Assembly: GCA_003665825.1 (NCBI GenBank)
Contig: QPFY01000019.1
Span: 1 to 64,000 of the forward strand
Origin: Microbotryum silenes-acaulis
Lineage: Eukaryota; Basidiomycota; Microbotryomycetes; Microbotryales; Microbotryaceae
Reading direction: 5' to 3'
Length of the DNA stretch: 64,000 nt
Positions 18,529-28,944 of this stretch are shown here, piece after piece (within the stretch, counting starts at the first letter, position 1; each line of letters starts with the position of its first letter). The notes beneath the pieces were generated by a model. That model saw only the letters and a list, made by a program, of their open reading frames with translations. It was not told the DNA's origin and did not search any database. Made by a program: the position numbers and the translations under genes.

Positions 18529-21500
18529 CCCCCCCCCACGCGAACGCGAGGTAGACTTGAGCCGTGGGTGCCGCGTCCGGAGGCCTAGAGCATAGCAATG
18601 TATACCAAAAATCTTGGGACCCAGCGCTTTGGTGAATAGGTCCGCAACCATGTCCGCTGTGCCAACGTGTGAGAGGGAGATATCGCCTCGGTTGACCATG
18701 TCGCGGACAAAATGCTCGCGGAGGCGTATGTGTCGAGTGCCGGAGGTGCGAACGGGGTCGTGAGCGACGGCGGCCGCGGCCTCGTTGTCGGTGAAGATGT
18801 GAGCTGCATCGATCGGGCGAACGTGGAGCTCGGAGAGGAGTTGCGTAAGGTAAATCGCTTCCTTACCAGCGTGCGACAAGGCGAGGTATTCGGCATCAGT
18901 GGTGGAATCCGCCACCCGAGTCTGACGCTTCGATGACCAAGAGACGGCGGAGCCGGCCAAGTAAAAGACGAAGCCCATTGTGGAGATGGACGTGTCGACG
19001 CAGGCACCCCAGTTCGCATCGGAATACCCAACCACACCCGTAACTTTGGCTGGACCGCGGGCGTAGAGTAGCTCATCGCGGTACGTGGCGCGAAGGTAGC
19101 GAAGGACGTGTTTGACGGCAATCCAATGACGGCGGCCAGGGTTGTTGGCGAACCGGGACAAGTACGAGACGGCGAAGGCAATGTCGGGTCGAGTGCCAAG
19201 GGAAATGTACAGGAGGGAGCCAATGGCTTGTAGGTACCACGATCGAATGCGCTCCGTTCCTTGACCCGGAACTGCCGTGAGCGAGAGGCCGGGCGTCATT
19301 GGCACCGTAGCGCCGCGTGTCGTGGTGTCGAAGTGAAACCGGGCGAGCACGTCCATGATGTAGCGTTCCTGGGATAGGGCAATGGAGCCGTCGTCCAGGC
19401 GGCGGATTTGGATGCCGAGGATGTATTCCGCGGGGCCGAGTCGTTTGACGCCGTATCGTTGTTCGAGGCCGGAGATGACGCGTTCGATCTCGTCGAGGGC
19501 GGGGCTGACAATGAGGAGATCGTCGACATACAAGGCGATATAATGGGGCCGTTGCTGATCATCAATGTGAGAGTAAATGCAGTGATCAGTGCCCGTTGCC
19601 TTGTACCCGAGACTCCTGAGTGATGTGTCAATGTGGCGATTCCAGATGCGACCGGCCTGCTTGAGACCGTAGATTGAGCGCCGCAGGCGGAGAATCTTAT
19701 CACTTGGGAAGTCGAAACCTCGTGGCGTCGTCATCCAGATATCGTGATCGAGCTCGCCGTGGAGGTAAGCCTTGTCGATGTCGGCCTGATGAACGTGGTA
19801 ACCATTGGCAGCGGCGAGGGCAAGGAGGCAGCGAATGGAGGAGAACCGGGCGACGGGTGCGAAAGTCTCCGAGAAGTCGATGCCGTCGCGTTGTCGGTTA
19901 CCTTGCGCTACGAGACGTGCCTTGTGCCCCGTGACTTCGCCGCGTGCGTCGCGTTTGGTCTTCCAGACGAACTTGGAGGTGACGATAGTGGCGCCCGGTG
20001 GTACGGAGGATCGAGGCTCGATGGTGAACACCTTGAAGTCGTCGCGCATGGCGGTGAACTCGGCGGCGGCAGCCTGAGCCCAGATGTCGTGCTCGTCGCT
20101 GGACATTGCTTCGCGCCAGGTCTGAGGATCGCTAGTAATCGACTTGACGGGCTCGATGGCGTCGAGGGTGGGGTCGTCGTCGTCTGTGGCGATGAAGGCG
20201 CGGTGGTGGCGAGAGAGGAAATCGATCTCATCAGGGGAGTCGTCATCGGAGGGCTGTTCAGCGGGGGCAATGGCGGGTGCGGGCGTCACCAGGGTGTCGT
20301 CGTCGGATCGATGTACGTCCATCAGGTTGAGGCGAACCGCGGTGTTGGAGTTGAGGAGGTCAAGCGGGTCGTCCGAGTCATCGAGGGACGGTCCTCCGGC
20401 CGAGGACGTGGCGGGCGACGAAAGCGGGACAAGCGACGGGGACGGCGAGGGGCTGATATCTGTAGAATTAAGTAAGGATCCGCCAGTGTACCCTGGGGCC
20501 ACGTCAACGGCGCTCATGGCAGAATCATCAAGAGAGGATGAGACGTCCATGTGCGCCGACCTTACTAGTGGGGTCCTCGTCTTGACGGCGGGGGCGGGCG
20601 TGTCGGCGGGAATGACGAACTGGCGTTCGGTGTTGTCCACATCGACGGGCGTGTTGATTGGGAGGCCGGGGAAGTCGTCGTCGAGGAAGGTGGCATTTCG
20701 GCCAATCACAACCTTGTTGGTATAATGGTCGAAGAAACGGAAAGCCTTGGAGGCGAGGTCGTAACCGGTGAAGATCACGCGCGCGGCCTTGGGGTCGAGC
20801 TTGCTGCGAAGGTCCGGCGCGACCGTGAGCCAGGCCGCGCAGCCGAACGGGTGGAGGGCGGTGGTGGTGGTGCGTCGGCCGTTCCAAACGGATTCTGGAG
20901 TCTGTTTGGCCAAAGCTGAGTGTGAGCACCTGTTTTTGCAATAAACGAAGTACGCAGCCGCTTCATCCCAAAAGGTGGCCGGCAGATGGGAGTCAGCAAG
21001 GAGGGCGAGGATGCCCTCGACAATGGAGAGATTGACACGTTCGGCACGACCGTTTTGCTGAGGTGTGTAGGGGATAGAGTATTGACGACGAATGCCCCTG
21101 GACTTGCAGAACTCCGTGAATGCGTTCGATCGGTACTCCCCGCCGTTGTCAGTGCGAAGGGTTTTTAAACGCGCGTTCGTCTCTAACTCCACTTCGGCGA
21201 GCCAAGTCTGGAAGGTCGGGAAGACGTCGCTTTTGTGATCGATCGCGTATGCCCAGAGTTTGCGAGAGTGGTCGTCAAGAAATGTGACAAGGTAGCGCTT
21301 CCCGGTCAAGGACGGAGTGGGGAACGAAAGGACATCGCTGTGCACGAGGCCGAGTCTCTCGGGGGAATGCGACTCAGAGTCGGGAAAAGGAAGACGGTGG
21401 CCTTTGGAACCAAGGCAAGCATTGCAAACAAACTCCTCTACGTCTTTGTCACTGTACCCGGCCCCAAACCCGTCCAGCAAACCTGCGGCGATCATCTTCT

Positions 21501-23080
21501 GTATAGAGGATGGGGCAAGATGGCCGAGGCAGCGGTGAAGGGTAAGCAGGGGCACGGTAGACTCAGAACGCGAGAGAAGGGCAAGCTGCTGACACTTGGT
21601 GTGATCCGCGTCCAAAAGGTAGAGACCGTCGTTAACCCTGGTACCGTGAGCAATGGCCTGGCCGTCCTTGGCGATGTCGATGCCGTCGCTGGTGAAGGCG
21701 AGTCGAACGCGGTCGGTGTCGCAGAGGCGAGAAACAGAGAGGAGGTTGACGTGGAGGCCCGGCGTGTGCAGAACGCCACGCAGCGTGATCGGATGTCCGG
21801 TCTTGGCAACGAACGCTACGTCCCCCATACCAATGGCCGTGATACCGCCGGCGATGCCGCCGATCTTGGTGTGCGCCGTCTGGCGATAAGCCGTGAATAG
21901 AGAGCGATCGGCGACCATGTGTGCCGTGGCGCCCGAGTCGACTACAAAGGCGTCAGTCGGGAGTTGCCGGCGAGCGAACAGGCAGGAGGCGAAATAGCCG
22001 ATGTTAGGCTGTTGAGCGGCGGGGAGAGACGTGTCGTCCTGGTTGTCGTCGCCGGTGTGTTTCTGTTCGCCCCGGTGCTTGCAGTCGAGGGCCCAGTGAC
22101 CTTTCTTGTGGCAGCGGCGGCAGGGGCCGGCGGGCGGGTGTGTCGCCCGTGAGGTGCAGTCGCGCAGACGGTGGCCGGGGGCGCGGCAGGCGGGACAAGG
22201 GGAGGCGGTGGCGAGCATGGCCGAGTGCGATGACGAGAGTCCCGCCGAGCGAAGCTGGATGCGAATGCGATCCGTCAGCGTCGTGAGTTCCGGGAGGTCG
22301 CGTTGGTTGCGCTGCTCGTCCGTGAACGTGAGTCGGAAGCTGTCGAGGCAGGGTGGGACCATGGCGAGCACGTGAGTGGCGAGCACGTCGTTGAGCGAGG
22401 TTTTGGCGTCGCGGATTTCCTGCGCGATCGACATGTATTCACGGAGCCACGTGTCGTACGCCTCGACGGAGGCAGGCATCTTCCTGAAGTCCCAAAGGCG
22501 GGCGAACAACTCGAGGGTACGAGTGGCGTCGTCCGGTGCGAAACGAGCCTTGAGTGCGGCGAAGATGCGTGGTGCCGACAGGTCGTCGCTGGGGATGGTG
22601 TCGAGGGTGGCTGAGACGTCGGCTGAGTCGATCGAGCCAACGATGATTTCACGCGCGGCGTCGTCACGGGCGGCAAGCTGGTCGGCCGTCCACGTCGGGG
22701 GAATGACACCGTCAAGAACGTAACCACGGGCTTGATTTGGAAGCGCGAGACGGAGTTGACGTAACCAGTTTGTAAACGACTTAGGGCCGTCAAGGCGAGC
22801 GTGCTTGGGGAACACGACTTTTGATGCGGTGGCGGTGTTTGCCTGCGTGGCAGTGACGGGCGGGGAGGCGGCGGCGGCGGCAGGGGGCTGTGAGGCCTGT
22901 AGAGCGGCAAGCTGTGCCTGTAGCGTGGCGATTTGCACGCTGATCGAAGGGTCAGGGGAGCTGATGTCCCTGGGGGGCGAAGGCGGGGCGGGGGAGCTGT
23001 CCATGCTGCGATGGTGCGATGGGCTGGGGCGGCTCGAGTGGCTGGGCTCGAGGGAAAAATTTCAAGCGGCGGGGCTGGTA

Positions 23081-23098
23081 GCTCGTGGGCTTATAACC
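23081..23098 (-). other. Primer binding site of family B (half tRNA type)
   Basis: GGTTATAAGCCCACGAGC directly after the 5' LTR. Its complement reads GTGGGCUUAUAACC, which fits the 5' half and anticodon loop (CUUAUAA, anticodon UAU) of an Ile tRNA, not a tRNA 3' end. The tRNA assignment is an inference from the loop sequence. Confidence 0.65.
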
Positions 23099-23427
23099 TA
23101 TTCGATCAACTCTACTACGTCAGCGATGTAGTTATAGCCAAGAGTGATCAATATCATTTCAACATACCTATTCGATCAACTCTACTACGTCAGCGATGTA
23201 GTTATAGCCAAGAGTGATGAATAGGAATCTAACAGTAAGGGAGCCGCGCGCCCCAAGTCCTCAGCCAGCGAGCCTCGGGGCTGAGCCAATGTGCCAGGCT
23301 CGCTGCGCGCGCCTAAGTCCTGGGCCGATGCGCCCGGCTCGCTCCGCGCGCCTAAGTCCTGGGCCGATGCGCCCGGCTCGCTCCGCGCGCCTAAGTCCTG
23401 ACCCGAGCGGAGAGTGGATTCCTCACA
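23099..23427 (-). repeat. Family B 5' LTR
   Basis: Same length (329 bp) and apparently the same sequence as the LTR at 18200-18528, including the internal duplication and filler. Confidence 0.93.
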
Positions 23428-23747
23428 AGGATCTCGCGAGCCACAACGTCGCGGGCGGAGCGTTGCGAAGGTGTCCAGTCGTCGGGTATGACGCCGTCGA
23501 GGACGTACGAGCGGATGTCGTCCGCTAGGCACAGGCAAAGTTGGCGTGTCCAGTTCGCGAATGTCTTTGGCCCGTCCAAGCGTGCGTGCTTGGGGAAGGC
23601 GGTGCGAGTAGTGCCTGGCGACGTGGCGGGTGTGGCGGTGCCAGGAGCGGCGGCGGCGAGACCCGACAGCAGCGCTGCAAGGGATGCAAGCTGGTCGGCG
23701 TCAAGTGTCGGGTTGGCTCCCGTCGCGAGGGGTGATGTCGTGGCCAT
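23428..23747 (-). pseudogene. gag: Family C gag N-terminus, left arm
   Basis: Minus strand [20 protein letters not shown], alanine-rich stretch, then the Gag core ([33 protein letters not shown]). It is cut after the codons for AREIL by the B insertion (target AGGAT). The start Met follows the primer site by 11 bases. Continues at 18199 on the other side of the insertion. Confidence 0.9.
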
Positions 23748-23758
23748 GCTAGCTGGTA

Positions 23759-23776
23759 GCTCGTGGGCTTATAACC
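23759..23776 (-). other. Primer binding site of family C
   Basis: GGTTATAAGCCCACGAGC, the same 18 bases as in family B, directly after the C 5' LTR. Confidence 0.65.
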
Positions 23777-24089
23777 TATGAGACGATCACCACTACTGTC
23801 AGGAGAGGTTGAAAGTCGAACAGAAGTGATGAGAAGGAAGCTAAGAAACAGAAAGGGGGCCCGCGCTGGGATAGGCCCAGGCGCGGGTGAAATCGCTGGC
23901 GCGCTAAGGCAGTCGCGCGCGTCTAAGTCGCCACCGCAGGGGGGCGGGCTAGTGGTCGCGCGCCAGAATCCGCCGGCGCCGGCGCGCTGAGGCAGTCGCG
24001 CGCGTCTAAGTCCCCTCCGCAGGGGGCGGGCTAGCGGGCGCGCGCAACGACCGAGGCGCCCCTGTCGAGCTGAGAGTGGACTCTTCACA
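23777..24089 (-). repeat. Family C 5' LTR, left arm
   Basis: 313 bp, element sense TGTGAAGAGTCC (24089) to GATCGTCTCATA (23777). Contains GC-rich direct repeats (GACTTAGACGCGCGCGACTG type). It inserted into a D1-type LTR, whose remainder starts at 24090. Confidence 0.9.
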
Positions 24090-24790
24090 AGGGCTACTAG
24101 TGGAGTGTCGACGTGGCAAGGATGCGACGGATGGTCGACAGGAGAAGTCGTGAGGCGGCACTGGCGCGGTCTGATGAGACGGACGCGGTGCGGCTGGACG
24201 ATCTGTTCTCTACCGAAGATTAGCTGTCTGGCTAATGTTGGGAAGCGGTAGAGAAGAGGAAGAAAGGCACAGGGGCGCGCGAGTCGGGTGAGGTTCTAGC
24301 AAGGGGCCGCGCTAAGACAAACTGGACTAGCACAATGCGAAGCTACAAGACCGAACTCCAAGCGGACCATCAAGGCTCTGAGGGGTGTCGTGTTGGACGA
24401 CGTACACGAAGGGAAACTTATCTACCTTGGTCGAGTGTTGGTGAGCTGGGCAATCTGTAGCGACAAGATCCAGGTTGCGAACGACGGGCGTCATGCATGG
24501 GCGATACACTGGATGGCCAATGAGACATGAGGATGGTGGCGGCAAGCTGGCGGTGGCTAGGCGGAGGCAACGGCTTGGCAAGACAGGAGAAGTAGACCGA
24601 CTAAGTTCCGATGTGGAGGCGGCGGCAGGCGAGCGTGAGTTGAACAGGCTGGCGCGGAGGCGGCGAACAAAGGGGGCGGCTTGGCTGTGAAGGCGAAGGC
24701 GAAGGCGCCGAGGTGAAAACTGGGCGGTCCTGACAAACGGCGGCCCAAAGTTGAAGTGTTTGAACGCTTGTAGTAGAATGAAATTCAACA
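24090..24790 (-). repeat. Family D1-type LTR, truncated, left arm
   Basis: Carries the D1 signature from TGTTGAATTTCATTC (24790) to GGGCTACTAGTGGAGTG; the last part is cut by the C LTR at 24089. It lacks the internal GGTTAGTTGCAATC insert found in the full-length D1 copies. Right flank TGGAC is family C coding sequence. Confidence 0.85.
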
Positions 24791-25049
24791 TGGACTTGCA
24801 CCGCCCAGACTTCAGCACGTACCGCGAGCCCGCATCGGCTGAGGAGTCGCCCGACGAACTCGACCTCCTTGGGCGCCATTCTCGCGACGAATTGCCGGAC
24901 GAAATCGATTTCCTCACCCAACATCACCGCGCGTTCATTGCAACCGACGACGACACCTCTGACGCGGAGGCCATTCAGCCAGTCAAGTCCATCACGAGCG
25001 ACCCACAGACCTGGCACGAGGCGATGTCAAGCGACAAGCGTGAAGTGTG
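24791..25049 (+). pseudogene. pol: Family C linker fragment between integrase and RT
   Basis: Encodes [58 protein letters not shown], the acidic linker before the family C RT. It is an 86-codon remnant between a D1 LTR and a family A LTR; its right edge GTGTG is the insertion target of the A element. Confidence 0.85.
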
Positions 25050-25277
25050 TGTTGAATTCCATACACTCTTGCTTAGATCAATCTCCAATCCGCGCCGCGC
25101 CTAGCTAGCCGCGCCGCTTGGACCTCTCTTTGGACTTAGAGATATTTCGCACACTCGCACTGCGCGCCTCTTTAGTCTTTCCCCTAACGCTCCAAACTAC
25201 TCCCTTACAACCCGTACTCTGTCTCGTGTACTTACTGGTTGCCGATCCAGTCCCCTCTCGAGACATACGGTTTAACA
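25050..25277 (+). repeat. Family A 5' LTR
   Basis: 228 bp, TGTTGAATTCCATAC to GGTTTAACA, without the 80-bp insert. Mirror copy at 32403-32630. Confidence 0.9.
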
Positions 25278-25309
25278 GGTTATGAGCCCGAGCTAAAGCT
25301 GCTCCAACA

Positions 25310-28300
25310 ATGACAGCTCCACTGACGTCATTCGCGACCATCATGATCGTCTTCATCATCATCATCGCACTGTGCCACACCCTTGCAACCGCCCTCGCCC
25401 ACGCAATCGGCCGTTACCGCATCATGACGCAACTTGACACGTCGCACCTGGACCCGACTGTGAGCGTGACAGTCCGGCCCAGCGTGAACGTCGTTGCACT
25501 CCTAGGTCGTCTGAACTCGAACCGGGAGCTTCACCTCCCCAACGACACCCTCGTACTCGACTCGGGCGCCTCCCACCACATGGTCAAGGACGCGTCTCTC
25601 TTCGACGTCTGGCACACTCGGTCGCACATCGCCGTTGATGGCGCTGGTGGATCACTCATGGCCCAAGGAACCGGCTCGATCACGATACGAACGTCGAAAC
25701 AACGAACGATCAAGCTCTGCAACGTCTACTACGTTCCCGACCTTCCGGCCAACCTGATCTCGGTCATGCAGCTGCGCCGCGAGCGCATTTACACCCACTT
25801 TGGCAAGACCATCGAGCTCCGGTCACAAGGTCACCTCATAGGCGTCGCATCCCTCATTGCGAACCAATTGTCGACACTGGACGCCACCCCAATCCGCTGT
25901 ACACCGTCACCGGTTGCAGCCGCCGCCATCCCTCTCCTGACTCTGCATCAACGATTCGGCCACCTGTCCCTTCCCAACCTGCGAAGGGCAGTCTCGTCGG
26001 GTCAACTACAAGGTCAAACATGGACGTACTCGGCGGCCGAATGCAAGGCCTTCTCCTGCGACACCTGCAAAGCGGCAAAAGCAACCAGGAAACCTTTCCC
26101 AACGTCGGACTCTCGCGCTTCGCAACCACTCGAACTGGTCCACTCCGATGTCCTCACTCTGCCCAAACCAGCCACCGACGGGGAACGATATGTTGTCACC
26201 TTCATCGACAATTTCTCCCGAAAGACGTGGGTCAGCGCGCTGAGAAACAAGAGTCAAGTCTTCGACACCTTCCAGCGTTGGCACACCATGATTGAACGCT
26301 CAACGGGCCTCAAGCTCCGCACGTTACGAACGGACAATGGCGGCGAATACACGTCCAAAGCCTTCATTGAGTACTGCTCTCACCACGGCATTACCAGGCA
26401 ACTCACAATCCCGTACACCCCGGAGCAGAACGGTCGGGCCGAAAGGACGAACCGCACGATCATCGAGGGGACAATTGCCCTGCTCCAGCACTCGGGACTG
26501 CCCATGACACTCTGGCGAGAGGCCCTCCGGTACGTTGTTGACACCAAGAACCTCAGCCCGCACAGCGCCATCGACCACAAGATCCCGGATGCTGTCTGGT
26601 TTGGCAAACCTCCCAGCACGGCAAACCTGAGGGTATTCGGATGCCGCGCCTGGCACACCACCCCTCAGCACAAGCGGGCAAAACTCGACCCCAAGGCCAA
26701 ACCATTCATCTTCGTTGGCATCGATAACAGATCGAAGGCCTGGACGCTTTACGACCCGGCCACAACTTCGTTCTTCCAGAGCCGCGACGTCCTATTCGAT
26801 GAGAAAGTCTTCCCCGCTCGAGATGCCCCGATCGACCAACCGAAACCTCACATGACGTCCACCACTGGCGACTGGACCTTTGTTGACGCTGCACATGGCT
26901 CCCGCGCGGCACCACCTCCGTCCCTCCAACCTGTCGTGCACGAAAATCGATTTGCCGCGCTTGAGACCAACGCGAGTGACGACACAACGATCGACATGTC
27001 CGACAATGGCTTTGACACACCGTCCGACATGTCCAGGGCTCAGTTCTCGCCATCACCTCCTGCGTCGGACGTGACCAATGACTCGGCCGACCCAATCGAT
27101 TTCTTGTCATGCCCGTCTCGCGCCGCTGCCTTTTCCGCCACCACTACTGGTTCATCGGTCGTCGAACTCGAAGGGCCAACCGAGGACCCCCAAAATTGGT
27201 CGCAGGCGGTCAAGTCAGGTAAAGAGGAGATCTGGAGGCAAGCAGCAGCCGATGAGTTTCACTCCCTTGCCACCGAGTACAAATGCTTCACCCCGGTCAA
27301 CTCCTCCTCACTGCCCCCCGGTGCCAAAGTCCTTGGATCCAGGTTCATCTTCCGCACCAAACGCGACCAACTTGGCAAGATTACTTCGCACAAGGGCCGG
27401 CTCGTTGCACAAGGCTTCTCCCAGCGCCCAGGTATCGATTACGATGAGACGTTTGCTCCTGTTGCCAAGTTCACCTCAATCCGAGCTCTCATCGCACTGG
27501 CCGCCGCCAAGAACCTCCACGTCCATCAGGCCGACGTTGACAAGGCATACCTCCACGGCGAGCTGAAGGAAGACCTCTACATGCGCGTCCCACAAGGTGT
27601 TGACATGCCCGGTAAAGTCCTCAAACTCCATCAATCGATCTACGGCCTCAAGCAGGCCGGCCGAGTCTGGAATGAGCACATTGACTTGACGCTGAAGAGC
27701 CTCAACTACCGCGCCACAGCCAAGGACCACTGCGTGTACGTACGACGCGACGGCGACCAATACCACTACATCGCCCTCTACGTCGATGACTTGCTGATGG
27801 TCAGCCCTTCGGAGGACGAGATTGAGCGCATCCTCAATGGCCTGGAGCAAAAATACGGCATCAAGCGACTTGGCCCAGCCCAATACATCTTGGGGATCCA
27901 GATCAAACGACAGGCCGACAAATCCATCATCCTGTCGCAGGAGGCGTACATCACAAGCATCCTCCGCAGATTTGGCATGTCAGACAGCAGCCCCGCCTCC
28001 GCGCCCATAGCCCCAAACCGCCAGCTCGAGCATTCGCTCGCGGAACCGTCAAAGATCGCTCAGACGCGCTACATGCAGGCCATTGGGTGCCTCCTCTACG
28101 CCGCCACTGGTACTCGCCCAGATATCTCCTACGCCGTTGGATACCTCGCACGTTTCTCTGCCAGTCCCACACCTGAACACTGGACCGCCATCAAGACCGT
28201 CTTCCGGTACTTACGTGGAACCGCACGTCTGGGACTGCACTACAGCTCTGAACAAGGCAAGTTCTCCGGCTTCACCGGTTACTCTGACGCAGACTGGGGA

Positions 28301-28614
28301 ACCTGCACCACAACATCACGGTCAACCATGGGGTACAGCTTCCACCTGGCTGGATCTGTCATCTCCTGGTCCTCCAAAGTGCAAACCCGTGTGGCCGACT
28401 CCACCACAGACGCCGAGTACCTCGCCCTCTCACATGCCTCAAAGGAAGCCGGCCACCTCCAAGAACTGCTTATGGAGCTGGGCGTCGACACACGAGCCCC
28501 TGTCCAACTGTACGGCGACAACCAAGGCGCCATTGCTCTCGCCAAGAACCCCACCCTTCACCACCGGTCCCGTCACATTCGCATTCGTGAGCACTTTGTA
28601 CGCGACCAGGTCAG
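25310..28614 (+). pseudogene. pol: Family A pol polyprotein, C-terminus truncated
   Basis: About 1101 open codons, intact from the start Met through protease, integrase, RT (YVDD) and most of RNase H, ending at REHFVRDQV. The last about 40 residues (including TKALG) are replaced by 15 codons read from the inverted LTR. Gln replaces Arg before SIYGLKQAG (CAA at 27632-27634, CGA in sister copies). Confidence 0.88.
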
Positions 28615-28922
28615 TGTTAAACCGTATGTCTCGAGAGGGGACTGGATCGGCAACCAGTAAGTACACGAGACAGAGTACGGGTTGTAAGGGAGTAGTTTGG
28701 AGCGTTAGGATTGCAACTAACCTGGATCGGCAACCAGTAAGTACACGAGACAGAGTACGGGTTGTAAGGGAGTAGTTTGGAGCGTTAGGGGAAAGACTAA
28801 AGAGGCACGCAGTGCGAGTGTGCGAAATATCTCTAAGTCCAAAGAGAGGTCCAAGCGGCGCGGCTAGCTAGGCGCGGCGCGGATTGGAGATTGATCTAAG
28901 CAAGAGTGTATGGAATTCAACA
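28615..28922 (-). repeat. Family A 3' LTR with 80-bp intron-like insert
   Basis: 308 bp. Compared with the 228-bp LTR it has a 67-bp tandem duplication with a 13-base filler; on the plus strand the filler and neighbour read GATTGCAACTAACC at 28709-28722. Copies of the same form lie at 50592-50899 and 57678-57985. Confidence 0.9.
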
Positions 28923-28944
28923 CCCCCTCTCGCTCGAAGCTTAC

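Larger units (their letters stand above)
25050..28614 (+). mobile_element. Family A element, 3' end replaced (left arm of palindrome centre)
   Basis: 5' LTR 25050-25277, primer site 25278-25293 and an open pol frame up to 28614, where the LTR of an inverted family A element begins. The remaining 3' end and its LTR are missing here. Left flank GTGTG. Confidence 0.9.
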
